A stretch of 64,000 bases of DNA from Vermamoeba vermiformis (taxonomy: Eukaryota; Tubulinea; Echinamoebida), in NCBI GenBank assembly GCA_045837725.1, contig JBEWZL010000083.1, forward strand, positions 62,001 through 126,000, given 5' to 3'. The first letter of the stretch is position 1. The number at the start of each line of letters is the position of its first letter. The translations under genes and the position numbers were made by a program. The notes under the pieces were generated by a model. It worked only from the letters and a program-made list of their open reading frames with translations. It was not told where the DNA came from and made no database searches. Shown piece after piece: positions 1 to 12,273 of the stretch.

Positions 1-174
1 GTGAGTTTCGATTTGATTGCAGTTCCAAAAATGGAAATACGAATTTTGAAAAGGTTAAAAAAGAAGGAATTTCACATAGTTCTTCAGATTACAATCTGCA
101 ATGTCATAAAATTTACATACAGACATGTTGCGTTTCGGTCAGAGTATTCTATATGATAATTTTCAAATGAAACG

Positions 175-3100
175 ATGGCTGCTGCTGGATGGATCGACGA
201 ATCTGTTCTCTTGAAGGTGATTCCGCTGTCCAAGCTTGCAGCATACGAATGGGACATTACTACGAACGTTTCTAAATTCAACGAAGCATTTTTTGAGTTA
301 TTCGGAGCAGACAAAAATAATCCAAATGCAGTGGAAGATTTTATGTTATTGAAATACATAGTAGACAAAGAAGAGGTTATTAAAGAAACTGGAAAACTAG
401 TTAATTATGCCAAGAGCTTGGACTTATCAAAAGAAGGTTCGTAGATTAATTAAAAATACCAAACACAAATTATCGGAGCTATTTTATTTTAAATTTCTGA
501 ATCACCTGTGATGCCGTTCAATGCTATTATAATCATGGTAGAGCCGATCAACTATTTTTGTATATTTTTTAAAATTGTGTTTTGGCGGAAACGGCAGACT
601 CCGGATTTACTTACTTACTTTCGTTGCCCTAGCGAAAGAATGATTAGGCCTTGTAATAATTATTCATAATAGGCATAGTCATCGAAAGTGAAGGACGATT
701 CGATTTTACATACCGCTTGAAAGTAGCAGATGGATCGATTAAGTGGGCTAATACGAGAGGTGGCGTAGTCATAGAGGAAGTAGTCGATCAAAATACGAAT
801 ATCATATCGAAGCACATCAAGATAGTCGGAATAGTTCAAGATTTGACGAATGTATGGGACAGATTCAAAGCTGAGGCCCACGTGCCTAACGAAAACGCGC
901 CAAAAGAAGTAGAAAATTTTATGCTTGTAACAGAAGCAATTCCGCACTTAGTATGGGCCAATCAGGTACTAATCAAGCTAAAATACTCGAACCGAAATTT
1001 TTAAACGTTTTTTTCAGCCGTCAGGCGAGATCAGCTACTTCAACTCACGATGGGCCGATTATACTGGCGTCACTATCAACACTTTGAGCACCACTAACTG
1101 GTCTTGGCGAAGTATTTTGCATCCAGACGACGCTGAAGACATGATCCAATCTTGGAACCAGGCTTTAAATAGCGTAATGCCGTTCATGAAAAATTTCGAT
1201 GTTTTAATAATTTTAATATTTATTGTGCTCAGGGCCAAGATTATGAATGCAGATTTCGATTACGCAGACAAGACGGAGAATATCGGTGGCATCTCGGACG
1301 AGGTGTTCCTATTAAAGGATCCGATGGCACGATCAAACGATGGTTCAGCACGTGCACCGATATCCACGATCAAAAGATGTTAGAAGAGAAAGCTACCTCG
1401 TCAGAAATGAGATTAAAGTGGTTGATCCAGAGCTTCCCGGTCAATATTTGGACGATCGACAATAAAGGCACTGTCACGTTCATGAACCAGCAAGAAAACA
1501 CCGATAATATTGGTTGGGGTAAGTATAAGCATCATATTATAATACTTCAATAAGCCTAATAATCTTTGCGTTATAGTGCCGGAACTTATTGGCACATCCA
1601 TTTTCGATTATTTTGATCAGCGCGGCCTGGCACAGGTTAAGCCGTTAATTCATCGAGCATTAAGTGGCGAGAAATTTTCAGCAGAAATTTGCGTGGAAAA
1701 TACTTGGTTTGACGTGCACTACTGGCCATCTGAAGAATGAAAAAGGCGAAATGACAGGTGTCGCTGGCGTGTCAGCAGATGTCACTATCAAAAAACAAGC
1801 GGAAAAACTCATCATTAGCGAGCAGAGTGCGTTGAAAGTGGCGCAAATGAAATCGGAGTTTTTGACGACTATGAGCCACGAGATCCGGACACCATTGAAC
1901 GGGATCATTGGAATGAGCGAATTTTTAGCGGAAACGAAGCTAACCGACGAACAAACGAAGTATTTGGATATTATTCAGAATTCAAGCTCTCACTTATTGA
2001 ACCTTATTAACGATATTTTGGACTACTCAAAGATTGATAGCGGCAAAGTAGACTTGGAGCCGAGAAATTTCACTTTGTCGGCGTTACTCGAGTCATGCTT
2101 AAGATTATTTATTCATAAGCTGCAAAGCAAGAGATTGAGTTGTGGCGTTTGCGTTGACCAAACGTTGACCAAGTTGATTATGACAGCGGATGAAGGACGG
2201 ATCTGCCAAATTTTAATCAATTTCGTGTCAAACGCTATCAAATTTACACCGGCCAATGGCGTCATTAATATCAAGGTTATTCCGATCAAACAAGAAAAGT
2301 TCATTCAGCTTCGACAAGACAAAGAAAAATTTTTGCAATTAATTCCAGCGACGCGAAGTTCAAAATCGCAATTTGAAGGCGAAGAAAAATCAATTAGAAT
2401 TACAGAAATTAAATCAACGGAAGACGATTGGAACGTTTCTGAAGCCAGCAGCGAAACAATGCACGTGTTGTTCTTAGTGCGTGACACGGGAATTGGCGTG
2501 TCAAAAGAAACTGAACAAAAATTATTTTCACCGTTCGTGCAAGCCATGGGCACGCATCGACAGTTCGGCGGTACCGGCCTCGGACTTTCAATTTGCAAGA
2601 AGTTAACGGAGCTTATGAAAGGCGAAATAGGCGTGTTTAGCGGCGAAGGTCAAGGCTCACTATTTTGGTGCTTATTTCCTATTTTGGTAAAACCAAATAC
2701 GTAAGTGGATCCAGATCTCCTCGAACAAAAAAAATTCAATTGTTCTTATTAATTTAAGCAATCATAATATTATATATATTTATAATCATAGTAATAATTA
2801 TATCTTTGTTTTGTAGTAATGAGGAATTTTCACCGTCCAACGAACGCGTGGATGTGCCCATGGAACCTAAGCTACTCTTCGAAAGTAACAAAAGAAGACC
2901 TAATCTATTAGTAGTAGAAGACCATCCAGTGAATAGGAAGCTAATGATATTAACACTGCAAAAGCTTGGATGCGATGTAACGGCCTGTAGCAACGGTTAC
3001 GAGGCGCTGGATCTGCTTTACAAACAGATGCAGAAATTTGATATTATATATATGGACTGTCATATGCCGGGTCTAGACGGCTACGAAACCTCAAGAGAGA

Positions 3101-3282
3101 TCCGCAAACACGAAATTTCCGAGAATAATATCAAGCCAGTCCCGATTGTGGCCTTGACTGCAGCCGCGTTGCCTGGTGACCGAGAGAAGTGTCTGGACGC
3201 AGGCATGAATGATTATATAACCAAGCCTGTCACTCGACAAGTCATTGCTGCGTCCATCAAGAAGTGGATCCCCTGGGTTTGA
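175..3282 (+). CDS. PAS-domain hybrid histidine kinase
   Basis: Sensor kinase that should autophosphorylate on His and pass the phosphate to its own receiver Asp; the terminal acceptor is unknown. Six exons by splice sites and frame: 175-437, 673-965, 1018-1173, 1233-1518, 1577-2701, 2817-3282, about 860 residues. Three PAS/PAC units come first (the second begins near SGEISYFNSRWADYTG, the third near SFPVNIWTIDNKGTVTF). Then the H-box MSHEIRTPLNGIIG with the phospho-His, an HATPase_c domain with DTGIGV and GGTGLGLSICKKL, and a receiver with VVEDHPVNR, phospho-acceptor YMDCHMPG and the lysine in DYITKPV. No membrane segment is visible, so it is probably cytosolic. Oddity: at about 1726-1731 the PAC domain changes frame by one extra base, and the original frame hits TGA at 1738. 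The homologous reading resumes at LKNEKGEMTGV. An intron does not explain this. The ATG at 175 is the first suitable start; an upstream exon cannot be excluded. Confidence 0.9.
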
Positions 3283-3289
3283 GAGTTAT

Positions 3290-3365
3290 TTTTGTCAACA
3301 CTGAAGCGTCGTTCTATTGCGTTTGCAACCATGGATTTGAAGGCGATGGCTTCATTTGCAAAGGT
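3290..3365 (+). pseudogene. orphan EGF-like exon fragment
   Basis: Directly after the kinase stop codon lies a short open stretch reading [20 protein letters not shown] followed by a GTACTA donor-like site. It resembles the decayed EGF exon of the next gene at about 5650-5720 ([17 protein letters not shown]). There is no partner exon upstream, so this looks like a displaced duplicate of one EGF exon. It overlaps the likely 3' UTR of the kinase. The rest of the spacer, 3366-3904, holds no gene I can support. Confidence 0.5.
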
Positions 3366-3904
3366 ACTATAACATATATATCTCTATCTATATTAGCTTA
3401 TAATAATCGGAACTTAGACACGTCTGAAGATGTCGACGTTGTAATGACACGAGTCACTCTGTCATAATTCCGGCTTCAAGTCAATAGTCGCGTAATTACA
3501 CTGATCATCAGGTAAGAATAACATATTCACAAATATCATATATTGGCTAATAGCTAACCGATTTTAGAACAAGTTGCCGTTGACACAATCTGTGTGACAT
3601 GCCCGTGACAAGTGAATTCGTCGGCAGATTCGCCGCCTATTTGTAGCGGTTATATTATCTAACGGCAGAGTACGTTATGATATTGATGCGTTCCTATTGT
3701 TATTTGAAGACCCATACTTGGTCAACAAAGAGCGGATCTATCTGCAAAGGAACTTTACCGTAAGCATGATTTTATACATTCCGTTGTCTATTGAAGTATT
3801 AATATTATGTGTCCTTGTGATTCAGCAAGGTATTAATTGGCACAATGCGTCTTGTTTCCTTATTATTATGCTGCTTATTTCTTCGGATCAAGCAACAAGA
3901 GAGA

Positions 3905-6220
3905 ATGTTGCGGAAGATTTTTTGGACCGCTGTGATAGTATTAGCTCATATTAATTGGATTAATGCCTCACAGTGGCTTTCAGCTCCTCTATCACGTTTT
4001 AATGGCACAATCACCTTCGACGATCTGAATCTGGTCCCATCCGTACAGTTCATTTCGGAGTATTATACCGCCACTCTCGCGCCATCAGCTACCTTTCAGA
4101 ATATTACACTAAATGGCTCTTGGTGCGGAATTCATTATTACAAAGATACGCCACCGTACATTACCAACGTTCACTGGCTAAGTGAGATCGCGTGGACGGA
4201 TGTGCCTGCTCAAAAACCCGGATGGTATGCTAGTACCTTCTTCAATACTGCTAGCAGCTCTTGCAGGTTTAACTTCAGAGATCCGATCTACAGCGTGTCG
4301 ATGCTGATCAACAGCGCTTCGACAGCCTCATTTATGATCTACGACGGCAATGGCAATGTCATTAATACTACGACTATACCTCAAAAGACGGGAGTGAATA
4401 CATTCTCGTATTTTGGATACACTTCTGAAACGAAATTCAGCGGATTTGGTGTACTTTCGACAGGAGTCGAGGGACAAGTTACTATGGACAATGTGCAATG
4501 GTTTCAGTGCCCTATTAATCAACGACTTCGCGGAAATATATGCGAAGGTAATCTTTAATTCTGGAAATTACACAAAAATTAATATTAATCTTTTGTGATC
4601 TGCAGATCTATGTGCAACAGTGACATGTGGTGCACATGCCTCGTGCTTTAGTTCTTCCGGTGTGGCCGTATGCAAATGCGATATTGGATATGAAGGTGAC
4701 GGAAAAACTTGTACAGGTAAGTCGCGGAAATTTTTTTCGACAGTCGTGCAGATCCGCTACTTTGAGCAACTGATGAACAATCACTAATAATAATATTGAC
4801 TAGTCTATGATCCATGTAAGAATGCAACGTGTAGCTCTAACGCTTTGTGCACCTCCTCTGGCCTAACTTACACTTGCACGTGCAAAAATGGTTCCGAAGG
4901 TGACGGGGTCACCTGCACAGGTAAAAATTTTTTTTTAATGATACCAAAACTTTATTACAAGAATCAAACTAATATAAATATAAGACATTGATGAGTGCTC
5001 TCGTTCTACATCTCCGTGCAGCGAATACGCTTCTTGCAATAACACCGATGGTTCCTTCAATTGTACTTGTTTCAACGGTTTTGAAGGTGACGGAATCACG
5101 TGCTCAGGTACGATACGAGGGTTAACTTATATAGCTTAGTCTACTCAATTTTCAATGAAATTTCTTCCTTATATAGTAGTGATCTCGTGCTTTGAACGCG
5201 CGTCCAAACAACCCTACAAGACGACTGCGAGGCATTAGGTTGCCCTCGAACTTGTCTTGCCTGAAGGTTTGACGAGTTCTGGATGCGGGGCGGATTGGGA
5301 GGCACTACTAAATAAGGAAAACAAAAGTTTGCAACGAAATTTTTGCAAAGTTTAACATGTCAAGAGTTATTATCCCTCGATAAGATGACACATGACTCGC
5401 CTTATTAATAGTACCTAATGCGTTGTATATATACCAGACATCGACGAGTGCTCGTTGCCAGTACCGCCCTGCAGTTCATCGGCCAGCTGTGAAAATTATC
5501 GTGGTGGCTACAACTGCTCGTGTTTGCCTGGCTACGAAGGCGACGGATTCACTTGCAACGGTAATTCACAATTACTATAGTCTATATAATTAAGACACTA
5601 ACACTATAGTCTAGAAATTGACGAGTGTCATTAGTCGGTGTATCCTTGCAGTGCGGATGATCGTGTGTAACACTGAATTTTCTTTCTTTTGCGTTTGTAA
5701 TCATGGTTTTGAAGGCGTGGATTCAGTGACGGTATTATATTTTTTATTTATTTTTTTTTTTTTTTTTATATCAAATATTTTTTGGGGGGGAACCCCACGT
5801 GTTTTTTTAGGGCCCCAAAAAAATTGGGCTCGTTCAATTGTACTTGTGACCAAGGATATGGAGGCGGTGGATATAATAATAGTAATTGCACTGGTAAGTT
5901 GTTTTTGGATCCGATTTAAAATTTTTTGCTGGGATCTCGAAAAAAAAGTTTAATCTCAACGTTTATAGATATTGACGAATGTGCCCTCTATGAGTCACCA
6001 TGCAGTTCATTTGCATCGTGCAGCAACACTGAAGGGTCATATACTTGCACGTGCAAAGAGGGCTATGTCGGCAATGGTTTTGGGGCCGACGGATGTCGCG
6101 AGAAAGATTCGGGCAACACTCCGAGAAGTAACATCATTTCAAGAGGTCAGTTCGCACTATAATTATATCAGTGGTCTTGTGATGTTAGCTATTGCTATCA
6201 GTTTAGCCTTTGTGCTGTAA
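3905..6220 (+). CDS. secreted or surface protein with calcium-binding EGF repeats
   Basis: Start chosen at 3905 because it gives a signal peptide ([21 protein letters not shown]). Exon 1 (to about 4548) encodes a 200-residue, N-glycosylation-rich ectodomain with few cysteines that I do not recognise. EGF-like domains follow, each on its own exon: 4606-4716, 4804-4920, 4985-5107 (DIDEC), 5438-5560 (DIDEC) and 5969-6145 (DIDEC). All the EGF exons are phase 1-1, the symmetric class that can be duplicated or skipped without changing frame. DIDEC starts mark calcium-binding EGFs. A 43-nt intron (6146-6188) then joins a short hydrophobic tail ([10 protein letters not shown]), possibly a GPI-attachment signal or short anchor; without that splice the protein ends at 6162. 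A decayed EGF exon lies between exons 5 and 6. Probable role: adhesion or extracellular binding, inferred from architecture only. Confidence 0.75.
5612..5893 (+). pseudogene. decayed EGF exons inside an intron of the EGF gene
   Basis: Between two good EGF exons lie remains of one or two more. At 5612-5730 there is an EIDEC start, an in-frame TAG and then [11 protein letters not shown]. At 5827-5893 there is an EGF C-terminal half ([13 protein letters not shown]) ending in a normal GTAAGT donor. The two are separated by T-, G-, C- and A-runs at 5735-5828 that look like inflated homopolymers. Because EGF exons here are phase 1-1, skipping the damaged block keeps the frame. Either a real exon is dying or the assembly is faulty here. 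Confidence 0.55.
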
Positions 6221-6274
6221 TTTTGCGGCATTAAAAATTTAGTTTTTTGCGCCATCAGTTCAAACTAACTGAAA

Positions 6275-7941
6275 ATGGGAACGTTACGCCACTCGTGTTT
6301 AATATTAATTGTATTTTTAGTGAATGTATTATTTGCGGCTATTGACTTTAAGCCACCTGTAGTGCAACAGCAAATCCGGCTGCCTCTTCGTCAAGATGTG
6401 GATGTCATTAAACTTAGCTTGCAAGATTCATCGCGTAATCGCACTGAAATATCATATAAAGGCTCTTTATCACGTAATTGTAAGTATAGCACTCGAATAA
6501 ACGAAGATTCGGCTAAACTAAATCAGAGAATAATAATATAATTAATATTTAAAATTCGAAAATTAATAATTCTATTAACGCCAATTTGAATTTTATAGGC
6601 AGTGGAATATTAATATCGCCTATGGAAGCGGAAAATGTTACAACTCCCGTAGAAATTATCTTAAGAATTAACGGATCGAGCTATCACCATACCGAGTCTT
6701 TCACGTGCACATTTAGCGTCAAAACCACTAGTGGCGACAAGACTAGCATCAAAATTAATATTGCCGTAGTGTCAGGTGCGTATTTAATGCCTACTATGGA
6801 TTTTTTCGGTGACACGTGTCAAACTGATCGGATCTCGTTTTAGACCTCTGCACTTATCAAGAAGATCCAGCATCGTATTGTCATAGTAATACTTCACTAC
6901 ATTCATATTGTAGTGCTAATGGAACGTGTGCCTGTACCACAGATTATTACGGAAAGGTAACTCGAATTAGATCTTTTATTTCTAATCTTTGTTTTTTCGA
7001 ATTTTATTTATAAATATTTCGAGAATATTATTAATAGTGTACGATACTAAGCCATATGCAATATTGTACAATGATTCGGTGTCAACCAATTACTTTATTT
7101 TTTTTTAATTTTTATCAGTGCCGTTGAAGAGTCCCTAATTAAGTAATTAAGAGTTTGCAACAATTTATCGCTAATTAATTGCAATTATTTTTCACAGAAA
7201 TGCGATCATTTTTGTGACGCAAGCACGTGCTCGCATCACGGCGAATGCAATGCTGAAGGTGTTTGTGAATGTCAACGAGACTATCACGGCCCTAAGTGCG
7301 AGTACCAGCGCTGTTCACTGAATTGTTCCGTTCACGGAAAATGCAACAATGTTACGGGCAAATGCGATTGCGAAAAGAATTACTATGGAGCCACTTGTTC
7401 GACTTACTGCGATAAGAAACAATGTGGAGAATATGGAAAGTGTGATAGTACTACTGGCGAGTGCTCGTGTAACGAAAATTGGTTCGGATCTCGCTGTCAG
7501 AACCACTGCAATGCAACTACCTGTGGATCTCATGGATCTTGCGACCAAAATGGCGAATGTCTATGTACCGAGAATTACTATGGTCGTTATTGCGAGGTCA
7601 TGTGCCTAGCATCGAGTTGTGGGCATGGCTTGTGCAATGTAACGAGCGGAGCCTGCATCTGCGAAAAAAATTTCTATGGAGAAGAATGCGATGTATTTTG
7701 CGATAATTCGACCACATGCAACGATAGAGGATATTGTAGATATGATGGATACTGCGAATGCGATGACTTGCTGTATTTTGGATACGAGTGCCAGATCAAC
7801 AAATTAGTTTTTGGCGCTGCGGTGGCTGGAAGTGCGATATTAGTCATTATAATACTTGGAGTGATCGTAGTCATTAGAAAGAATATGCAAGGAAACAAGG
7901 GCTACGAGCTCTTGACGCCAGAAGAACATTCTTTGAATTGA
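6275..7941 (+). CDS. type I membrane protein with tandem EGF-like repeats
   Basis: Signal peptide MGTLRHSCLILIVFLVNVLFA at the start. Exons 6275-6479 and 6599-about 6775 encode a glycosylated beta-rich N-terminal region without obvious homology. The exon from about 6842 to 6957 begins a cysteine-rich part, and the last exon (from about 7198) encodes about seven EGF-like units of the tenascin/Notch type (CxxxxGxC, then CxCxxxYYGxxC). A single membrane helix LVFGAAVAGSAILVIIILG near 7798-7875 follows, then a tail of about 22 residues (KNMQGNKGYELLTPEEHSLN). No kinase or known signalling domain is in the tail. The 140-nt stretch at about 7350-7500 recurs in the spacers between the next three genes. 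An intron carries the palindrome TGACACGTGTCA at 6810-6821. Confidence 0.8.
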
Positions 7942-8382
7942 ACTAGTTCCGGATCTAGCCAGACAAACGAATAATGCGAATAAAATGTACATTATTTTCA
8001 CTCAACTGTCTAATATGCGTTTTTATAATGCAAGACCTCATTTCGTTAACATAGCCCAAATTAAGCGCTGCAACCAACATTTTCTTTTTTGGATCCGCCG
8101 CAGCTCAAGCAATCAAACGCCTAATGTATTAACGGAGGTCAAAAATAATAATAAAGAATTGTTAGTTCGTAAGTCATTCATTATTCTAGAATTGATCTGT
8201 GTCAACAAATGACATGACACGTGCCATGCCGAATGATCACGTGGTTAGGCTACAGCTGAAATGAATTTGCTTTTTATCGACTACCAGAATAAATAGATAA
8301 ACAAGAAATTACCACGATATATATCTATACCGGTATATGATGATCCATCGTAAACCCGGCGGAGCCACATCCAGCCGTTGTT
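7942..8382. other. convergent spacer
   Basis: The EGF membrane gene and the first minus-strand tandem gene converge here. The 8210-8380 part (with the near-palindrome TGACACGTGCCA at 8215 and ATGATCACGTGGTT) is closely matched by 10265-10430, so it belongs to the tandem duplication unit. No gene seen. Confidence 0.6.
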
Positions 8383-9857
8383 TTAAATGTAGGCAAATTG
8401 CAGGGACTCAGGCACCACGAAACCAGCCACAAAAGCGTTGTTGAGCACTTGACCAGTTGTAATATCGAGAGTATAGAGGTAAGCGCCCTTATCACCTTCC
8501 ACCGAAACATAAAGGTTTTGGGTGATCGGATCCAAAGCCCAGTCAGTCGTGATTCCGTCAGGCAGTTGAATCTTTACCGCACTACAGGCACCAGTAGGGC
8601 TCACCTTCTCAATGTAGAAGACAAACTCTACAAAACAGATCAGCTGATCCAAATCCAGTACGCGTTACTAAAATGACGTACCGATGCCACTGAATTCGTA
8701 AGAAAAGATGTACAACTGTTTATGTACTGCGTTGTATCGGATACGTTGGGGCGCCAGCGAGGGAGAACACATTACTTGAACAGTTTTGATTTTCGACGGA
8801 TTCGACAACGAGATCTGCCGATCGACTCTTGAATTAGGATTTCTATTGGTATACTTGCAGCTTTCATAATACTTACAGAGTGAAGAAAGACGCCGGTGGA
8901 GGTGGCGTTAACAGCTTTTACGGAGAGCCAGTAGTAGATTTGGTTGGCCGAGTCGAGAGTACCAGTAGTGAAGCTATAATCGGTATCGATTTGAGCAACT
9001 AACGAAGATTAGAACTATATTTATATATTATGACGCACTCACTAACACTCCAGGGTTTGGATTCGTCAGTCGGGAACGAGATCAAGAAATCTCCTCTGTT
9101 AGCGGTAGCACCAGCAACTGAATAGTAGTTAGACAAGAATGGATGGTATATTAACGAATTAATCGTACCGATAATACGTTGCTGGGAAGCATCGTAAGTA
9201 AGCCTAAATGTTGGAGATCAGATGCGAACTCAAAAAATCATTTCTTTCAATGAAATACTATACCGAAGACTTCGTGCTTACTCGTAAATAAGATTAACTG
9301 GGAAAGCCAAAGGAGACATGAGGGTATTAGTCTTCACATTGCCACGGTAAACAAAGTTATAAACGGAGAAGTAAGCCGGTACGTAATAGTACACTCCGTT
9401 CAAGGCATCGAAAGCAGAAATGCCCTTGCTACTACCGCTAGATATTTAAAGTAATTACGATACTGCAGTAGGGAATTTTAAAGATTTAATTACCTTGGTC
9501 CAGCGTAGTAGAAAGTCTCCATGATATCGCCAACTGCACCAGTCTTAGGATCGATGGTAACGAGGTGAGAAGCAGAGGAAGCGTCTTGACTAGTGATCAT
9601 AGTCACGGCAGAGAAGAGCATCGGCTTCGTAGCATTAACCTATCCACAAAGATTTGACTCAGTACAAAAGTTAAATCAGCCTACAAACGATCGAGAAATC
9701 CTAAAATATGCTTTATTTGATTTCAGGATTGTTATTAATGTGTTTAAAAGCTTTAAACTAGCGAATTTTGATTTAAGGATGCGGCGATCCCGAATCTGTT
9801 TTCGGTGGAGAAACTTACAACCGCCAAAATAGCAAGAAAGACCGCTAATATCTTCAT
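8383..9857 (-). CDS. secreted beta-propeller-like protein, tandem copy A
   Basis: First (by coordinate) of three tandem paralogues. The first exon (9819-9857) encodes only a signal peptide, MKILAVFLAILAV, followed by a 177-nt intron. The exon ending at 9639 begins VNATKPMLFSAVTMI. The mature protein (about 350 residues) has repeated short strands such as HLVTIDPKTGAVGDI, RIRYNAVHKQLYIFSYEF, TDWALDPITQNLYVS and LYTLDITTGQVLNN. The recurring (L/I)Y-x-(L/I)D-x-x-T-G pattern suggests an SMP-30/WD-like beta-propeller. No membrane anchor is seen after the signal. It is split into about nine small exons whose positions are kept in all three copies. The function is not recognisable; possibly extracellular binding or digestion. 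Confidence 0.75.
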
Positions 9858-10004
9858 AGTAAATAGTTTGACCAGTGTGTGTTACTTTAAAGAGTAAGTA
9901 AGCTAACAGAGGTATAAAAGCGGAAACGAAAAGTTTAAATTTCCTGTTTTGGTCTTAAAATACGGTGTATTTTGCAGATACTGCAAGAGGCGGAGTTACT
10001 GTTA

Positions 10005-10155
10005 CGCGGGAAAGCGGGCCAGCTAAGTGTGATTGCGAAAAGCAATACTAAGGAGCCACTTATTCGACTTCCTGCGATAAGAAGCAATGTGGAGACTACC
10101 GAAAGTATGACAGCTCTGCGAACGAAGCTTGGTTCGGATCTCGCCGTCAGAAAGT
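10005..10155 (+). repeat. diverged fragment of the neighbouring EGF gene
   Basis: This part of the spacer between tandem copies A and B matches the EGF coding stretch of the 6275-7941 gene (about 7355-7505), in the same orientation as that gene and opposite to the tandem genes. It has many substitutions and a missing stretch of about 15 nt, so it no longer encodes an EGF module. It lies about 150-300 nt upstream of the copy A start codon, so it sits in that gene's promoter region. Confidence 0.8.
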
Positions 10156-10429
10156 CTTCTTTTGAAGCAAATTAAAGTTGATCTGCATAACGAAACCATT
10201 ACTATCCATTTAGTTCCTCATAAAGATAGCCAGATCGAGCTGCTCTAAGGTTAAACGTCAACAAGTACATGACACGTGCGATGTGTAATGATCACGTGGT
10301 TGGGCAACAACTGAAATGAATTTACGTTTATCGACCTGAACAAAATGGGTAAAGAAATCATTACCACGATATATTTATACCGGTATATGATGACCCAATC
10401 GTAAACCAGCAGGTGATCCAGCCGTTGTT

Positions 10430-11909
10430 TTAGATGTAGGCAAATTGCAGGGACTCAGGCACCAGGAAATCAGCCACAACAACGTTGTTGAGCACTTGAC
10501 CAGTCGTGACATCGAGAGTATAGAGGGAAATGCCCTGATCACCTGCCAAAGAAACGTAAAGGTTTTGGGTGATCGGATCCAAGGCCCAGTCAGTCGTGAT
10601 TCCGTCAGGCAGTTGTGTCTTGATGGCACTACAGGCACCATTGGGGCTCACCTTCTCAATATAGAAGGTATACTCTACAAAAACAGATCAGCTGATCCAA
10701 ATCCAGTACGCGTTTCAAAAATAACGTACCGCTGCCACTGAATTCGTAAGAAAAGATGTACAGCTGCTTATGTACTGCGTCGTATCGGATATGCTCGGGC
10801 TTAAGCAGAGGTGAACACATCACTTGAACAGTATTGATGGTGGACGGATTCGACAACGAGATCTGAACAATGATGCTTCAATTAGGATTTCTATTGGTAT
10901 ATATGTCATAATACTAGCTATATAATACTTACAGAATGAAGAAAGACGCTGGTGGAGTTGTCGTGAACTACTTCTACGGAGACCCAGTAGTAGATTTGGT
11001 TGGCGGAGTCAAGAGTACCAGTAGCGAAGCTGTAATCAGTACCAATTTGAGCAACTAACGAAGATTAGATGTATACTTATATATATTATGAAATTCGATT
11101 CACTCACCAACACTCCAGGGTTGGGATTCGTCAGTCGGGAACGCGATCAAGAAATTTCCTTGCTTTTTAGTGTAACCAGCAACTGGATAGTAGTTAGCAA
11201 AGTATGAATATCATATTATCGAATTAATCGTACCGATAATGCGTTGTTGGGAAGCATCATAAGTAAGCCTAAAGTTTCAAGATCAGATGCGTTACAAAAA
11301 TATCATTTCTTTCAATGAAACTACGATTTTGAAGGACGCTTACTCGAAGATATAATCAAATGGGAAAGCGATAGGAGACATGAGGGTATTAGTCTTCACG
11401 TTGCCACGGAAAACAAAGTCAGAGTCGCCATCCGTTACGTAGTAGTACACTCCGTTCAAGAAATCGAAAGCTGAAATACCGCTGTTACTAACGCTACATA
11501 TTTAAAGTAGTTAGGATACTATAATAGGGAATTTTAAAGATTTAATTACCTTGATCCAGCATAGAAGAAAGTCTCCATGATATCGCCAACTGCACCCGTC
11601 TTAGGATTGATGGTAATGAGGTGAGAAGCAGATGCATAATCTTGACTAGTGATCATAGTCACGGTAGAGTAGAGCATCGGCTTTGTGGCAGCAAGCTATC
11701 CACAAGGCGATTAGTACAAAAGTTTACTGGGGCCTACAAACGATCGAATAAGGAAATCCTAAGATATGCTTTTTTGATTTTAATATAGTTATTATAAACG
11801 TTAAACTGCTAATTTTGATTTTGGTTCAGGATGTGGCGATCGCCAATCTGTTTTCGCCGAAGAAACTTACAATCGCTACAATAGCAAGAAATACCGCGAA
11901 TATCTTCAT
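10430..11909 (-). CDS. secreted beta-propeller-like protein, tandem copy B
   Basis: Second tandem paralogue, starting at the ATG at 11909 (signal peptide beginning MKIFAVFLAIVAI) with the same exon layout as copy A. The C-terminal exon encodes TDWALDPITQNLYVSLAGDQ and LYTLDVTTGQVLNNVVV and ends ESLQFAYI, nearly the same as copy A. The 3' flanks of A and B are also similar over about 200 nt, so the duplication unit includes noncoding DNA. Role unknown; secretion is inferred from the signal peptide. Confidence 0.75.
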
Positions 11910-12004
11910 ATTAGATAATTTGATCACGGTATGTGTTACTTTAAAGAATAAGTCAACAAAAATAACGCAAGAGGCGGAGTTGCTGTTACGCACGAAAAGC
12001 GGGA

Positions 12005-12178
12005 AATGAACAATGTCAGGGACGAGCGATTGGCGATTGCGAAAAGAATTACTATGGAGCCACTTGTTCGACTTACTGCGATAAGAAGCTATGTGGAGAC
12101 TACGGAAAATGTGATAGTACTACTGGCGAGTGCTCGTGTAACGAAAATTGGTTCGGATCTCGCTGTCAGAACGACTTA
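12005..12178 (+). repeat. recent fragment of the neighbouring EGF gene
   Basis: Nearly identical over about 140 nt to the EGF coding region at about 7350-7500; by eye I see roughly six to eight differences. It sits in the spacer between tandem copies B and C, upstream of the copy B start, and is much better preserved than the fragment at 10005-10155. The flanks after it (from about 12178) also match the flank after the older fragment (about 10170-10245), so both came in the same duplicated segment. It is not an expressed EGF exon: no signal, acceptor or partner exons are near. Confidence 0.85.
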
Positions 12179-12273
12179 TTTTGAAGCAAATTAAAGTTTA
12201 TCTATTGGATAAGATGTATAACGAAACCATTACCATCCATTTAGTTCCAAATAAGAGAGCCAGATCGAGCTGC

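Noticed and set aside
1-22. GTGAGT...GCAG at the window edge as a 22-nt intron of an upstream gene
   Set aside because: Too short for introns in this window and no coding sequence follows before the kinase start; it may be the tail of an unrelated 5' UTR intron.
12006-12194. Plus-strand frame starting at 12006 as a gene
   Set aside because: It is the out-of-frame reading of the EGF fragment copied from 7350-7500.
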